A stretch of 64,000 nt of DNA, from NCBI RefSeq assembly GCF_044377035.1, contig NZ_JBILJW010000008.1:1-64000 (forward strand), in the 5' to 3' direction. Positions 51,089-60,267 of the stretch are shown here, piece after piece; position 1 is the first letter of the stretch; the number at the start of each line of letters is the position of its first letter. The position numbers and the translations under genes were made by a program. The notes beneath the pieces were generated by a model. It searched no databases and was not told where the DNA came from. It saw only the letters and a program-made list of their open reading frames with translations. The DNA is from Silanimonas sp044377035. GTDB lineage: Bacteria > Pseudomonadota > Gammaproteobacteria > Xanthomonadales > Xanthomonadaceae.

Positions 51089-52540
51089 TCAGGCAAGGGT
51101 GTCGGGAATGTCGATCCCCACTTCGGCCAGTCTCTCGCGGACCCACTGATCGGCCGCACGAAGGGCGGCATTGTCACCGGTGCCAGCGAGCATCGCCTGC
51201 GCAGCTTCGCGTTCCGTGAGGTAGCTCGCAAGCGTGCCCTCGGCCGGCGCCGAAGCGTGAAACCGGTCACGGCGCCACGCGTCCCACGCGCGCCGCTGCT
51301 CCACGTCCAGGGTCTCCGGCCAGTTCCGTGCCTGGTAGCGGAAGAGCAGGGCCTTGAGCCGGGGATCCTGCAGTTGGGCCTCGAAGGCCGGCAGGCTGGC
51401 CGGTGCGGCGGTGCGGATCCGCGGAAACAGCCGGCGATCCGCGTCGCCGATGAAACCGCCGTAGAGATCACCGTCGGCATCGGTCTCACCGAAATCGCGC
51501 GATTCCGAAAACAGCGACACGCAGCGTGCGATGAATTGGGGGTGGGCGGCCAGCCATCCTGCGCGCTCCTGTGCCACCGAGGCATCGAGCTGCAGGCGCT
51601 CGAGCTCCGCCGGCCGCACGTGGGCCAAGGGCAGCACTGCCGGGCAGCGGTTGGTGTGGATCTCCTTCAGGGGCAGGCGCTGGACGCCCTCGGGCAGTTG
51701 GGCGCGCGGCGTGAATAGGCGGGCCTTCAGCGTCGCGTCGTCCAGCAGCGCGAACCCGGCGGGATCGACCCCGAGGTCGTAGGCGATCACGCGCGTGCCG
51801 ATCACCGGATGCACGGCGAGCGGCGCCACCAGCGCGGCGTGCCGCTGCCCGGGCGGGAAACGCCCCGAGACGTGCAGCATCGGCGTGTGCGCGACGAGGT
51901 CGCACAGGCCGCGCACGGTCTTCTTGTCGCGCAGCTTCAGCACGTAATCCCAGAAGCGGGGTTGGGCGTCCTTGAGCTTCCGCGCCAGCGCGATCAGCGC
52001 GCGGACGTCGCTGAGCGCTTCGTGGGCCAGGCCTTCGCGGACGCCATTGGCGTTGGCGAGTTCCTCGAGCTTGAAGCTCGCGTGCCCATCCTCGCGAAGC
52101 GGCCATTCGAGGCCGTCGGGCCGCAGCGCGCGGGCGAGACGCAGCACGTCCAGCAGGTCCCATCGGCTGTTGCCGTTTCGCCACTCGCGCTCGTAGGCAT
52201 CGTAGAAGTTGCGATACAGCCCGAAACGGATGAATTCGTCGTCGAATCGAAGGCTGTTGTAGCCCACGGCGCAGGTGCCCGGTTCGGCCATCAGCTCGTG
52301 GACACGGGCGAAGAACTCGGCTTCGAGAAGGCCCTCAGCCATGGCCCGCTGCGGCGCGATGCCGGTGATCGCCGTGGCGACCGGGGAGGGCAGCACGTCG
52401 CCAGCTGGTTGGCAGAACAATGAAACGGGCGCGTCGACCTCGCGAAGATCGTCGTCGGTGCGGATCGCGGCGAACTGCGCGATGCGCGAGCGGCGCGGAT
52501 CGCGGCCAAAGGTTTCGAGGTCGTACCAGAGGAAGCTCAA
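51089..52540 (-). CDS. sbcB: Exonuclease I
   Basis: 483 residues. The DEDDh first motif YDLETFG is at the N-terminus, followed by GYNSLRFDDEFIRFGLYRNF and HEALSDVRALIALA with the last catalytic His and Asp. The central SH3-like and C-terminal helical parts are present. It degrades single-stranded DNA 3' to 5'. The start is TTG at 52540, overlapping the kmo stop (TTGA), which ties this DNA repair gene to the kynurenine operon. Confidence 0.93.
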   Translation of the reverse strand: MSFLWYDLETFGRDPRRSRIAQFAAIRTDDDLREVDAPVSLFCQPAGDVLPSPVATAITGIAPQRAMAEGLLEAEFFARVHELMAEPGTCAVGYNSLRFDDEFIRFGLYRNFYDAYEREWRNGNSRWDLLDVLRLARALRPDGLEWPLREDGHASFKLEELANANGVREGLAHEALSDVRALIALARKLKDAQPRFWDYVLKLRDKKTVRGLCDLVAHTPMLHVSGRFPPGQRHAALVAPLAVHPVIGTRVIAYDLGVDPAGFALLDDATLKARLFTPRAQLPEGVQRLPLKEIHTNRCPAVLPLAHVRPAELERLQLDASVAQERAGWLAAHPQFIARCVSLFSESRDFGETDADGDLYGGFIGDADRRLFPRIRTAAPASLPAFEAQLQDPRLKALLFRYQARNWPETLDVEQRRAWDAWRRDRFHASAPAEGTLASYLTEREAAQAMLAGTGDNAALRAADQWVRERLAEVGIDIPDTLA

Positions 52541-53910
52541 CGCGCCAGCTCCAGCCAGTCCTCCGGCAGGGGCTCGAGGCCATCGACGATGCGCGCATCG
52601 AGCGCCGCAAGGTCGATCGCGGAGAGGTCATCGATGCCGCGGTTTGCCTCCACCAGCAGTTCGCGCTGCCAGCGGCCGCGGTCCAGCGCAACGGCATAGG
52701 GCGTGCGGGTGAAGCTGACCATCGAGTAGCGCGGGACGAAGCGGCCGGGATGGCGCTCGGCGAGTTGCAGTTCCAGCGCCCGCTGGCGCCGCCAGTCCGG
52801 GTTGTCCACGGAATCGCGCATCTCGACGTAGTTCTCCAGCGCCATGGTCTGGATCGCTTCCGCGTTCGGCCGGCGGTCGGCCTCGAAGGCGGCGAACCCG
52901 TCGGCGCTGTCGTCGTGCTCGGCCATCAGGCGGTCCAGCGATGCCACGTCCTCGAACGCACAGTTCATCCCTTGGCCGTGGAAGGGCACCATGGCGTGGG
53001 CCGCATCGCCGATGAGCACGGCGCGCCCGTCGAGATGCCAGCGCTTCAGGCGCAGCGTGGCGAGGCCACTGGTGGGGTTGTCGGCCCAGTCGGCGGCCAG
53101 GCCCGGCATCAGCGCCAGCGCATCGGGGAACTCGCGTTCGAAGAATTCGCGCGCCGCGGCCGCGTCGGGCAGCTGCTCGAAGTTCGGCGTGCCGTCGCGG
53201 TGGGCGAGGAAGAGCGTGGCGGTGAAGGTGCCCTCGGTGTTCGGCAGCGCGATCAGCATGTAGCCACCGCGCGGCCAGATGTGCAGCGCGTCGCGGGCGA
53301 TGCGGAAGCCGCCATCTTCGAGCGGCGGGATCTCCAGTTCCTTGTAGCCGTGCCCGAGCGGCTCGAAGTGCTCGTGCAGATCGACATGGCGCTGCATGGC
53401 CGCGCGCAACGCGCTCCCCGCGCCGTCGGCGCCGATCAGCGCATCGAAATCGATCCACTGCACGCTGCGGTCGTGGTCGTTGACCAGTTCGGCGCGACGT
53501 GCGGCGAAGTCGACGTAGTTCAGGCGCTGGAGGAAATGCAGGCGTGCTCCGGCACGTTCGGCCGCGTCGAGCAGCAAGAGGTTGAGATTGCCCCGATGCA
53601 CCGACCAGATGCATTCACGATCGACACGGCCATACGGCTGGAAGTTGATCTGCCCTTCGCGCGGATGGACCATGCGACCGCGCATCGCCACCGCCTGCGC
53701 CAGTACGGCGTCACCGAGGCCGGCTTCGCGCAGCACGGCAAGGCCACGCGCCGCGAGCGCCAGGTTGATCGAGCGCCCACCCTCGTAGCCCCGCAGCCGC
53801 GCGTCCGGACGGCGCTCGAACACATCGACCCGGTGGCCGCGACGGGCGAGCAGGGCGGCGAGCAGCGCACCGGCCAGTCCGCCGCCAACGATCGTGTAGG
53901 CGCGGCTCAT
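52537..53910 (-). CDS. kmo: Kynurenine 3-monooxygenase
   Basis: 457 residues, group A flavin hydroxylase. VGGGLAGALLAALLARRGHRVDVFERR is the FAD/NADPH site, GRSINLALAARGL and SVHRGNLN are KMO-specific, IGADGAGSALR and LIGDAAHAMVPFHGQGMN close the FAD pocket, and the C-terminus (YSMVSFTRTPYAVA) fits KMO. It makes 3-hydroxykynurenine. Coupled by ATGA to kynU upstream. Confidence 0.95.
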   Translation of the reverse strand: MSRAYTIVGGGLAGALLAALLARRGHRVDVFERRPDARLRGYEGGRSINLALAARGLAVLREAGLGDAVLAQAVAMRGRMVHPREGQINFQPYGRVDRECIWSVHRGNLNLLLLDAAERAGARLHFLQRLNYVDFAARRAELVNDHDRSVQWIDFDALIGADGAGSALRAAMQRHVDLHEHFEPLGHGYKELEIPPLEDGGFRIARDALHIWPRGGYMLIALPNTEGTFTATLFLAHRDGTPNFEQLPDAAAAREFFEREFPDALALMPGLAADWADNPTSGLATLRLKRWHLDGRAVLIGDAAHAMVPFHGQGMNCAFEDVASLDRLMAEHDDSADGFAAFEADRRPNAEAIQTMALENYVEMRDSVDNPDWRRQRALELQLAERHPGRFVPRYSMVSFTRTPYAVALDRGRWQRELLVEANRGIDDLSAIDLAALDARIVDGLEPLPEDWLELAR

Positions 53911-55184
53911 GAGGGGCTCCAGTCGCGCACGGCGCGGACGAAGGCGAGGACGTCGGTGAAGCGGTTGTAGAGCGGCGCCGGGCTGATACGGATGACGTCC
54001 GGCTCGCGCCAGTCGCCGAGCACGCCGTTCGCGGCCAGGTGCTCGAACAGCGCACGCCCCATGGCGCGGCCGCCGACCACGCGCAGCGACAGCTGGCAGC
54101 CGCGGCGCGCGGGATCGGCAGGCGTGAGGATCTCGATGCGCCCAGCGAGATGCGCGTTGACCAGCGCTTCGAGGTAGCCCGTCAGCGCCAGTGACTTCGC
54201 GCGTAGGGCCGGCATTGTCGCGGCGTCGAACAGTTCGAGCGAGGCCCGGATCGGTGCCATCGCGAGGATCGGTGGATTGCTCATCTGCCAGCCTTCGGCG
54301 CCCTCCGCGGGCTCGAACTGCGGCGCCATCAGGAAGCGCGTGTCGGCGCGATGCCCCCACCAGCCCGCGAGTCGCGGCAGGTCGCTGCGGCGGCCGTGGC
54401 GCTCGTGGACGAAGGCACCGGCGACCGCACCCGGCCCGCTGTTGAGGTACTTGTAAGTGCACCAGGCGGCGAAGTCGGCACCGCTGTCATGCAGGGCGAG
54501 CGGCAGGTTGCCGGCGGCATGGGCGAGGTCGAATCCCACGGCGCAGCCCTGCGCCTTGGCCAGCGCGGTGATCGCCGCGAGGTCGAAAGCCTGGCCGGTG
54601 CGGTATTGCACGCCCGGCCACAGCACCAGCGCGATGCGGGAGCCGTGCTCGGCCAGCACGCGCTCGATGGCCGCCATGCTGATGAGGCCGTTGGGCTCGT
54701 CGCCCTCGAGCTCGATCAGGTCGGTGGCGGGATCGAAGCCGTGGAAGCGGATCTGCGACTCGACAGCGTGGCGGTCCGACGGAAACGCGCCGGCTTCGAT
54801 GAGGATGGCCGGCCGTTCGCGCGTCGGGCGGTAGAAGCTCGCCATCAGCAGGTGCAGGTTGACGGTGAGGGTGTTCATCACCACCACTTCCGAGGGCAGC
54901 GCTCCGACAACGCGCGCCATCGGCTCGCGGAGCGTGGCGTGGTAGTGCATCCACGGACGCTCGCCGCGGAAGTGCCCTTCCACCGCATTCGTCGCCCAGC
55001 TCGCCAGCTCCTCGGCGATGGCCGTGGCCGCGGCGCGCGGCTGCAGGCCAAGCGAATTGCCGACGAAGTAGTGCAGGTCGCGGCCGTCGTGCTGGGGCAC
55101 ATGGAACGCGGCGCGATGGCGCGCCAGCGGGTCGGCGGCATCCTGGGCGAGGGCCCAGGCGTCGTGGTCGAGCGAAAGATCCAT
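53907..55184 (-). CDS. kynU: Kynureninase
   Basis: 425 residues, PLP fold type I. FVGNSLGLQPRAA is the N-terminal family segment, GFDLAHAAGN holds the cofactor Asp, and WCTYKYLNSGPG holds the Schiff-base lysine. It cleaves 3-hydroxykynurenine to 3-hydroxyanthranilate and alanine. ATG at 55184 with GAGGAT before it. Confidence 0.95.
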   Translation of the reverse strand: MDLSLDHDAWALAQDAADPLARHRAAFHVPQHDGRDLHYFVGNSLGLQPRAAATAIAEELASWATNAVEGHFRGERPWMHYHATLREPMARVVGALPSEVVVMNTLTVNLHLLMASFYRPTRERPAILIEAGAFPSDRHAVESQIRFHGFDPATDLIELEGDEPNGLISMAAIERVLAEHGSRIALVLWPGVQYRTGQAFDLAAITALAKAQGCAVGFDLAHAAGNLPLALHDSGADFAAWCTYKYLNSGPGAVAGAFVHERHGRRSDLPRLAGWWGHRADTRFLMAPQFEPAEGAEGWQMSNPPILAMAPIRASLELFDAATMPALRAKSLALTGYLEALVNAHLAGRIEILTPADPARRGCQLSLRVVGGRAMGRALFEHLAANGVLGDWREPDVIRISPAPLYNRFTDVLAFVRAVRDWSPS

Positions 55185-55192
55185 CGAAATCC

Positions 55193-56203
55193 TCAAGCGA
55201 ATCGTGACGCCGGCAGGCCGAGCCAACGCAGGGCCGTGCCGTGGAAGAGTTGGGCCTGCTCGGCCTCGCAAAGCCCGAGCGCGGCGATGCCCGAGCCGGG
55301 CTCCTGCTCGCCGAGCGGGAAGGGGTAGTCGGTGCCCAGCATGACGGTGTCGGCACCGGCGACGTCGATCAGGTAGCGCAGCGCGCGCGGGTCGTGCACG
55401 CAGGAGTCGAAGAACAGTCGGCCGAAGTACTCGCGCGGATTGCGCGGGTTGTCGGTGGCGACGAGGTCGGGCCGCATGTGGAAGCCATGCTCGATGCGTC
55501 CGATCGTGTACGGGAAGCTGCCGCCGCCATGGGCGAGGCAGACGCGCAGGCGCGGATGGCGTTCAAGCACGCCGCCGAAGATCAGCGCGCAGGCGGCGCG
55601 GGACTGCTCGGCCGGCATGCCGACCAGCCACGGCATCCAGTACTTGGGCATCGACTCCGCGCCCATCATGTCCCACGGGTGCACGAGGATGGCGGCGCCG
55701 AGGTCCTCCGCCGCCTGCCAGAACTCGGTGAGTTCCGGCGCATCGAGGTTCCATTCGTTGATGTGGGAGCCGATCTGAACGCCCTGCAGTTCGAGGCCAT
55801 CCATGCAGCGCTCCAGCTCGCGCACCGCGAGGCTGGGCGACTGCAACGGCACCACGCCGAGCCCCGCGTAGTGGCGCGGATGCTCGCGGCAGGCCTCGGC
55901 GATGTGGTCGTTCAGCGCGACATGCAGCTCCAGCGCCTGGTGGCCCTTCGCCCAGTAGCTGAACATCACCGGCACCGTGCTGATCACCTGCACCTGCACG
56001 TCGAAGCGGGCGTAGTCGGCGATTCGGATGGCCGGGTCCCAGGTCTTCGGCCAGATTTCGCGGAAGAACTTGCCGTCCTTGTAGATGCGGCACCGCCCGT
56101 CATCGCCGTGGTGGATCACCGGGAAGCGGGCATCGCCGTACTTGGCCGCGAGATCGGGCCAGCGGTCCGGGAGGTAGTGCGCGTGGGTGTCGATCTTCAG
56201 CAT
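55193..56203 (-). CDS. 2-amino-3-carboxymuconate-6-semialdehyde decarboxylase (ACMSD)
   Basis: 336 residues, the length of the family. Zinc ligands: DTHAHYLP (His7, His9), LVHPWDMMG and MLGTDYPFPLGE; GGGSFPYTIGRIEHG and FFDSCVHDPRALRYL are ACMSD marks. It removes CO2 from ACMS to give 2-aminomuconate semialdehyde, steering the pathway away from quinolinate and NAD toward full degradation. One base behind the permease gene. Confidence 0.94.
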   Translation of the reverse strand: MLKIDTHAHYLPDRWPDLAAKYGDARFPVIHHGDDGRCRIYKDGKFFREIWPKTWDPAIRIADYARFDVQVQVISTVPVMFSYWAKGHQALELHVALNDHIAEACREHPRHYAGLGVVPLQSPSLAVRELERCMDGLELQGVQIGSHINEWNLDAPELTEFWQAAEDLGAAILVHPWDMMGAESMPKYWMPWLVGMPAEQSRAACALIFGGVLERHPRLRVCLAHGGGSFPYTIGRIEHGFHMRPDLVATDNPRNPREYFGRLFFDSCVHDPRALRYLIDVAGADTVMLGTDYPFPLGEQEPGSGIAALGLCEAEQAQLFHGTALRWLGLPASRFA

Positions 56204-56204
56204 G

Positions 56205-57164
56205 TCAGGCCCCGAGCCAGGCGGCGAAGGCGAAATACAGCGGGATGCCGATCGCAAGGTTGAACGGGAAGGTGATGCCGAGCGCCGCGGTGATGCAGCG
56301 GCCCACGTTGGCTTCCGGCAGTGAAGCACGCACCGACGCTGGCGCAGCGATGTAGGACGCGCTGGCGGTCATCGTGCCGAACACGGCGGCGCCGGCCGGC
56401 GACAGGCCCGCCAGATGCCCCAGCGCCGTGCCGATGATTCCGTGCAGCAAGGGCAGCGTCACGCCGTAGACGACGAGGCGGAAGGCGCCGCGGCCGATGC
56501 CACGCAGCTGCGCGGCGGCCACCATGCCCATGTCGAGCATGAACAGCATCAGCGTGCCCTGGAACAGCTGGCCGTACATGAGGTTCACCGCGTCGGTGCC
56601 GTGCTTGGTGGCGATGGCGCCGATGACCATGCCGCCGATCAGCAGCAGGGCGGTCTTGCCGACAAGCACTTCGCGCACCTGGTGCCACTGCAGCCCGGCG
56701 TCGCGCTTGGCAAGGGTGAGGCCGAGCAGGATGGCCGGGATCTCCAGCGCCACCACGAGGGCCACCAGAACGCCTTCCGGCGCCTGCCCACTGCGTTCGC
56801 CGAACTGCTGCGCGGCGATGAAGGTGACGGCGGACACCGAGCCGAAATGCGCGGCAATGGCGCCGGCCTCCAGCGGGCCGTCCTTGAGCCACAGGCGCGC
56901 CATCGCGTAGGCCGACGCGCAGGTGACGATGCCAGCGATGATGGTGACGGCAAGCAGGATCGCCACGTCGCCGAAGGAGGTGCTGCGAAGTGCGACGCCG
57001 CCTTTCAGGCCGATCGCGAGCAGCAGGAAGATCGACAGGTAGCTCTGGATGGCGGGCGGGATGGTGAGATCGCTGCGCAAGGCGCGGGCGATCAGGCCCA
57101 GCGCGAAGGCCAGCACCACCGGCGAAAGCAGGTTGCTGACGAGGAGTTCCGGGGAAAGGATCAC
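56205..57164 (-). CDS. SbtA-like permease (putative Na+/bicarbonate family)
   Basis: 319 residues, about ten membrane spans in two inverted halves. SIFLLLAIGLKGGVALRS, AHFGSVSAVTFIAA, MLFMLDMGMVAA and FGTMTASASYIAAPASVR match the SbtA/DUF897 permease family, whose cyanobacterial members import bicarbonate with sodium. GTG start overlaps the dioxygenase stop. Inside a kynurenine operon it may carry bicarbonate or a carboxylate intermediate. Substrate unproven. Confidence 0.82.
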   Translation of the reverse strand: MILSPELLVSNLLSPVVLAFALGLIARALRSDLTIPPAIQSYLSIFLLLAIGLKGGVALRSTSFGDVAILLAVTIIAGIVTCASAYAMARLWLKDGPLEAGAIAAHFGSVSAVTFIAAQQFGERSGQAPEGVLVALVVALEIPAILLGLTLAKRDAGLQWHQVREVLVGKTALLLIGGMVIGAIATKHGTDAVNLMYGQLFQGTLMLFMLDMGMVAAAQLRGIGRGAFRLVVYGVTLPLLHGIIGTALGHLAGLSPAGAAVFGTMTASASYIAAPASVRASLPEANVGRCITAALGITFPFNLAIGIPLYFAFAAWLGA

Positions 57165-57691
57165 GTCGTCGCCTCGGCATAGCGCGCCGGGGCCGGGTTC
57201 ACGTTGCCGCATTGGCCGCAGGTGCGGTGCGCGATCGAACGGTAGTACCGATCGAAGACCGCGCCGAACTGCGTTTCGATGTTGTCCAACACGAAGAACT
57301 CCTCGTAAACGGCGTGGTTGCAGGCGGCGCAGTACCAGCGCAGCCCGTCCAGCTCACCGGCCGTGCGCTTGCGTTCGATCACCAGGCCGACCGATCCGGG
57401 CTTTCGCTGCGGTGAATGCGGCACGCGCGGCGGCAGGTAGAAGCATTCACCGGCACGGATCGGGATGTCGCGCACGCGGCCGTCCTCCTGCACGCGCAGC
57501 ACCATCTCGCCCTCAAGCTGCTGGAACCACTCGGGGCCCTCCTCGATGTGGAAGTCGTCGCGCTCGTTCGGCCCGCCGACGATCATCACGATGTAGTCGC
57601 CTGCGACGATGCACTTGTTGCCCACCGGCGGCTTCAGCAGGTGGCGGTGCTCGTCGATCCAGGCTTGAAGGTTGAAGGCGTTGCCAAGCAT
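57161..57691 (-). CDS. nbaC: 3-hydroxyanthranilate 3,4-dioxygenase
   Basis: 176 residues, one cupin domain. Iron ligands His48, Glu54 and His92 (DDFHIEEGPEW, PPRVPHSPQ), substrate-binding Arg44, and the bacterial C-terminal rubredoxin-like iron site Cys121, Cys124, Cys158, Cys161 (CAAC, CGQC) are all in place. It opens the ring of 3-hydroxyanthranilate to ACMS. ATG at 57691. Confidence 0.95.
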   Translation of the reverse strand: MLGNAFNLQAWIDEHRHLLKPPVGNKCIVAGDYIVMIVGGPNERDDFHIEEGPEWFQQLEGEMVLRVQEDGRVRDIPIRAGECFYLPPRVPHSPQRKPGSVGLVIERKRTAGELDGLRWYCAACNHAVYEEFFVLDNIETQFGAVFDRYYRSIAHRTCGQCGNVNPAPARYAEATT

Positions 57692-57719
57692 CGTGGGACT
57701 CAGGGAGAAGAAGAGGGCA

Positions 57720-58145
57720 TCAGCGGCGTGCAACGGCGACGCACTTCAGTTCGATGGCGATCGGCGTCGGCAGTGCGGTGATGCCGAGGGTGGTGCGGCA
57801 CGGGGCGGTCTCGACGTCCGGGAAATACTCGGCCCATACCGCGTTGTAGGCCGGAAAATCACGCGCCATGTCGGTGAGGTAGACGGTGACGTCGACGAGG
57901 TCCTCCCAGCGCGCCCCGCTGGCCTCAAGCACGGATCGCACGTTCGCGAACACCGAGTGGCATTGGGCGACGATGTCGTACGCCACCAGGCGCCCGTCCG
58001 CATCCAACACGTTTCCGGGGACGCCATTCGTCGCCGGATCGCGTGGCCCGATGCCGGAGAGGAACAGCAGGTCGCCCACGCGCCGCGCATGCGGATAGCG
58101 GCCGACGGCCTTCGGTGCCGCGGCGGCGTGCACCGCCCCGCTCAT
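57720..58145 (-). CDS. RidA-family 2-aminomuconate deaminase
   Basis: 141 residues of YjgF/RidA fold: RVGDLLFLSGIGPRDP, SVFANVRSVLEASGARWEDLVDVTVYLTDM, FPAYNAVWAEYF, and the C-terminal APCRTTLGITALPTPIAIELKCVA that includes the catalytic Arg. Among RidA proteins those in kynurenine and 2-nitrobenzoate operons are 2-aminomuconate deaminases, releasing ammonia. ATGA overlap with the carbonic anhydrase. Confidence 0.88.
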   Translation of the reverse strand: MSGAVHAAAAPKAVGRYPHARRVGDLLFLSGIGPRDPATNGVPGNVLDADGRLVAYDIVAQCHSVFANVRSVLEASGARWEDLVDVTVYLTDMARDFPAYNAVWAEYFPDVETAPCRTTLGITALPTPIAIELKCVAVARR

Positions 58146-58798
58146 GCCAGCACCTCGCGCTTCTGCAGGCGGGCGATGGCTTCGGCGTACGTGGGCTCGA
58201 CCGCGTCGCCGCTGCGCACGTCCATCGCGAGCTCGCGCACTCGTCCGTCGTGCAGGCTGTACACCCAGCCGTGGACGGAGAGGTTCTGCCCACGCGCCCA
58301 AGCGTCCTGCACGATCGTGGTCTGGCACACGTTGCGGGTCTGCTCGATCACGTTCAGTTCGCAGAGTCGCGCATGGCGCAGCGATTCGAGCTCGCACTGG
58401 GCGAGGCTGCCCGCATGCTTGTCGGCCACGTCGCCGACGTGGCGGATCCAGTTGTCGGCGAGGCCCACGCGCTGCCCTTTGAGGGCGGCATGCACGCCAC
58501 CGCAGCCGTAGTGGCCGACGACAAGGATGCAGCGCACCTTCAGCACGTCGACGGCGAACTGGATCACCGAGAGGCAGTTCAGGTCGGTGTGCACGACGAC
58601 GTTGGCGATGTTGCGATGGACGAAGACTTCGCCGGGCAACAGGCCGCAGATCTGGTTGGCCGGCACGCGGGAATCGGAACAGCCGATCCAGAGGTACTCC
58701 GGCGCCTGTTGGCGGGAGAGGCGCTTGAAGAAATCGGGGTCTTCGGCCTTGACCTTGGCCGCCCACTCGCGATTGCTCTGGATCAGGTGGCCAGGCAT
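58142..58798 (-). CDS. can: Beta-class carbonic anhydrase
   Basis: 218 residues. Zinc ligands Cys40, His96 and Cys99 and the Asp42-Arg44 pair (CSDSRV, GHYGCGG) are at the positions of E. coli Can. It interconverts CO2 and bicarbonate. The start at 58798 lies 16 bases inside the aldehyde dehydrogenase gene, and the stop overlaps the deaminase start, so it is a fixed part of the kynurenine operon, near the CO2-producing ACMSD and the SbtA-like permease. Confidence 0.93.
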   Translation of the reverse strand: MPGHLIQSNREWAAKVKAEDPDFFKRLSRQQAPEYLWIGCSDSRVPANQICGLLPGEVFVHRNIANVVVHTDLNCLSVIQFAVDVLKVRCILVVGHYGCGGVHAALKGQRVGLADNWIRHVGDVADKHAGSLAQCELESLRHARLCELNVIEQTRNVCQTTIVQDAWARGQNLSVHGWVYSLHDGRVRELAMDVRSGDAVEPTYAEAIARLQKREVLA

Positions 58799-60219
58799 AC
58801 CGTCCTCGGTTCGGTGAAGAATCGCATCGCCTCCCAGCCGCCTTCGCGACCCACGCCGGACTGGCGGTTGCCGCCGAAGGGCACGCGCAGGTCGCGCTGC
58901 ATCCAGGTGTTGATCCACACAAGGCCGACATCGAGCGAAGCGGCGACGCGGTGCGCGCGGGCGAGGTCGTTCGTGAGCACCGTTGCGGCCAAGCCATAGG
59001 GCGTGGCGTTCGCCATAGCGAGCGCGTCGGCCTCATCATCGAACGCATGCAGGGTGAGCACGGGGCCGAAGATCTCCTCGGTCGCGCAGCGGCTGCCGAT
59101 GCCGACGCCGTCGACCACGGCCGGCGCCTGCCACCAGCCGGCGGGGTCGGCGCTGTCGAGCACGCGGCCTTGCGCCAGCACGGCTCCGCCTTCTTCGGCG
59201 GCGAGTGCCAGGTAGGCGCGCACTTTCGTGGCCTGCACCGCCGAGGCCAGGGGGCCGATCCGCGCCACGGCATCGGAAGGCGGCCCGGCCGTCCACGAGG
59301 GCAGCTCCGCCCGCAGTGCGTTCCGCCATTCATCCAGCCTCGAGCGCGGCACCAACAGCCGCGAGCCACACAGGCAGATCTGTCCGGCGTTCTGGAACGC
59401 GGCACGCGCCACCAGCCCGACGGCCTCGCGCGGCTCGATGTCTTCGAAGGCGAGCGTCGCGTTCTTGCCGCCGAGTTCCAGCGAGACCTTCTTCAACTGC
59501 TCGCCGCAAAGCGCGCCGATGCGCCTGCCCACCGCCGTGCTCCCGGTGAAACTGACGGCCTTGACCGCAGGGTGCCGCACCAGCGCCTCGCCAACGACGG
59601 CGCCTTCGCCATGCACCACGTTCAGCACGCCTTTCGGCAGCCCCACGCGCGTCGCCAGCCGGGCAAAGGCCGTGGCCGTGGCCGGCGTGACCTCGGAAGG
59701 TTTGGCGACCACCGCGCAGCCGGCGGCCAAGGCCGGCGCCAGCTTCCACGTGAACAGGTACAGCGGCAGGTTCCATGGGCTGATCGTCGCGACGACGCCG
59801 AGCGGCGGGCGCAGCACGAGGTTCAAGCCGGCCTCGCCATGGTGCGCCTCGCTGCCGAAGGTGCGCGCTGCGGCGGCGAAGAAGCGGAGGTTGGCGACGG
59901 CGCGGGGAATTTCGATCTCCCGGCACAGCGCGAGGGGCTTGCCGGTATCGCGCGATTCGAGCGCGACGAAGGTCTCGGCGTCAGCCTCCAGCGCATCAGC
60001 GATGCGCTCCAGCCATCGGGCACGCTCGGAAGGCTTCTGCGCGGCCCACGCCGGAGCGGCGCGCTGCGCCGCAGCAACGGCAGCCTCGGCATCCGACGCA
60101 TCAGCCGCCGCCACCTCGGCCCAGGCCGCGCCCGTGCAGGGATCGAACACCGGCAACCACGCGTCGCGCGCCGAGGCTCGATCCTCGCCATCAATGTGCA
60201 GGGCGAAACGCGGGGTCAT
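58783..60219 (-). CDS. 2-aminomuconate semialdehyde dehydrogenase
   Basis: 478 residues, aldehyde dehydrogenase superfamily. TISPWNLPLYLFTWK, SFTGSTAVGRRIG, LELGGKNATL with the general base Glu, and FQNAGQICLCGSR with the nucleophilic Cys. The operon and the segment around ICLCGSR fit the 2-amino/2-hydroxymuconic semialdehyde group. It oxidises the ACMSD product to 2-aminomuconate with NAD. It is the first gene of the kynurenine block; nei ends 48 bases upstream. Confidence 0.9.
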   Translation of the reverse strand: MTPRFALHIDGEDRASARDAWLPVFDPCTGAAWAEVAAADASDAEAAVAAAQRAAPAWAAQKPSERARWLERIADALEADAETFVALESRDTGKPLALCREIEIPRAVANLRFFAAAARTFGSEAHHGEAGLNLVLRPPLGVVATISPWNLPLYLFTWKLAPALAAGCAVVAKPSEVTPATATAFARLATRVGLPKGVLNVVHGEGAVVGEALVRHPAVKAVSFTGSTAVGRRIGALCGEQLKKVSLELGGKNATLAFEDIEPREAVGLVARAAFQNAGQICLCGSRLLVPRSRLDEWRNALRAELPSWTAGPPSDAVARIGPLASAVQATKVRAYLALAAEEGGAVLAQGRVLDSADPAGWWQAPAVVDGVGIGSRCATEEIFGPVLTLHAFDDEADALAMANATPYGLAATVLTNDLARAHRVAASLDVGLVWINTWMQRDLRVPFGGNRQSGVGREGGWEAMRFFTEPRTVCLAT

Positions 60220-60267
60220 GCGCGAAGCGTAGCCGCTACGCGGCCCGTACGGACAGGTTCGGGCCCC

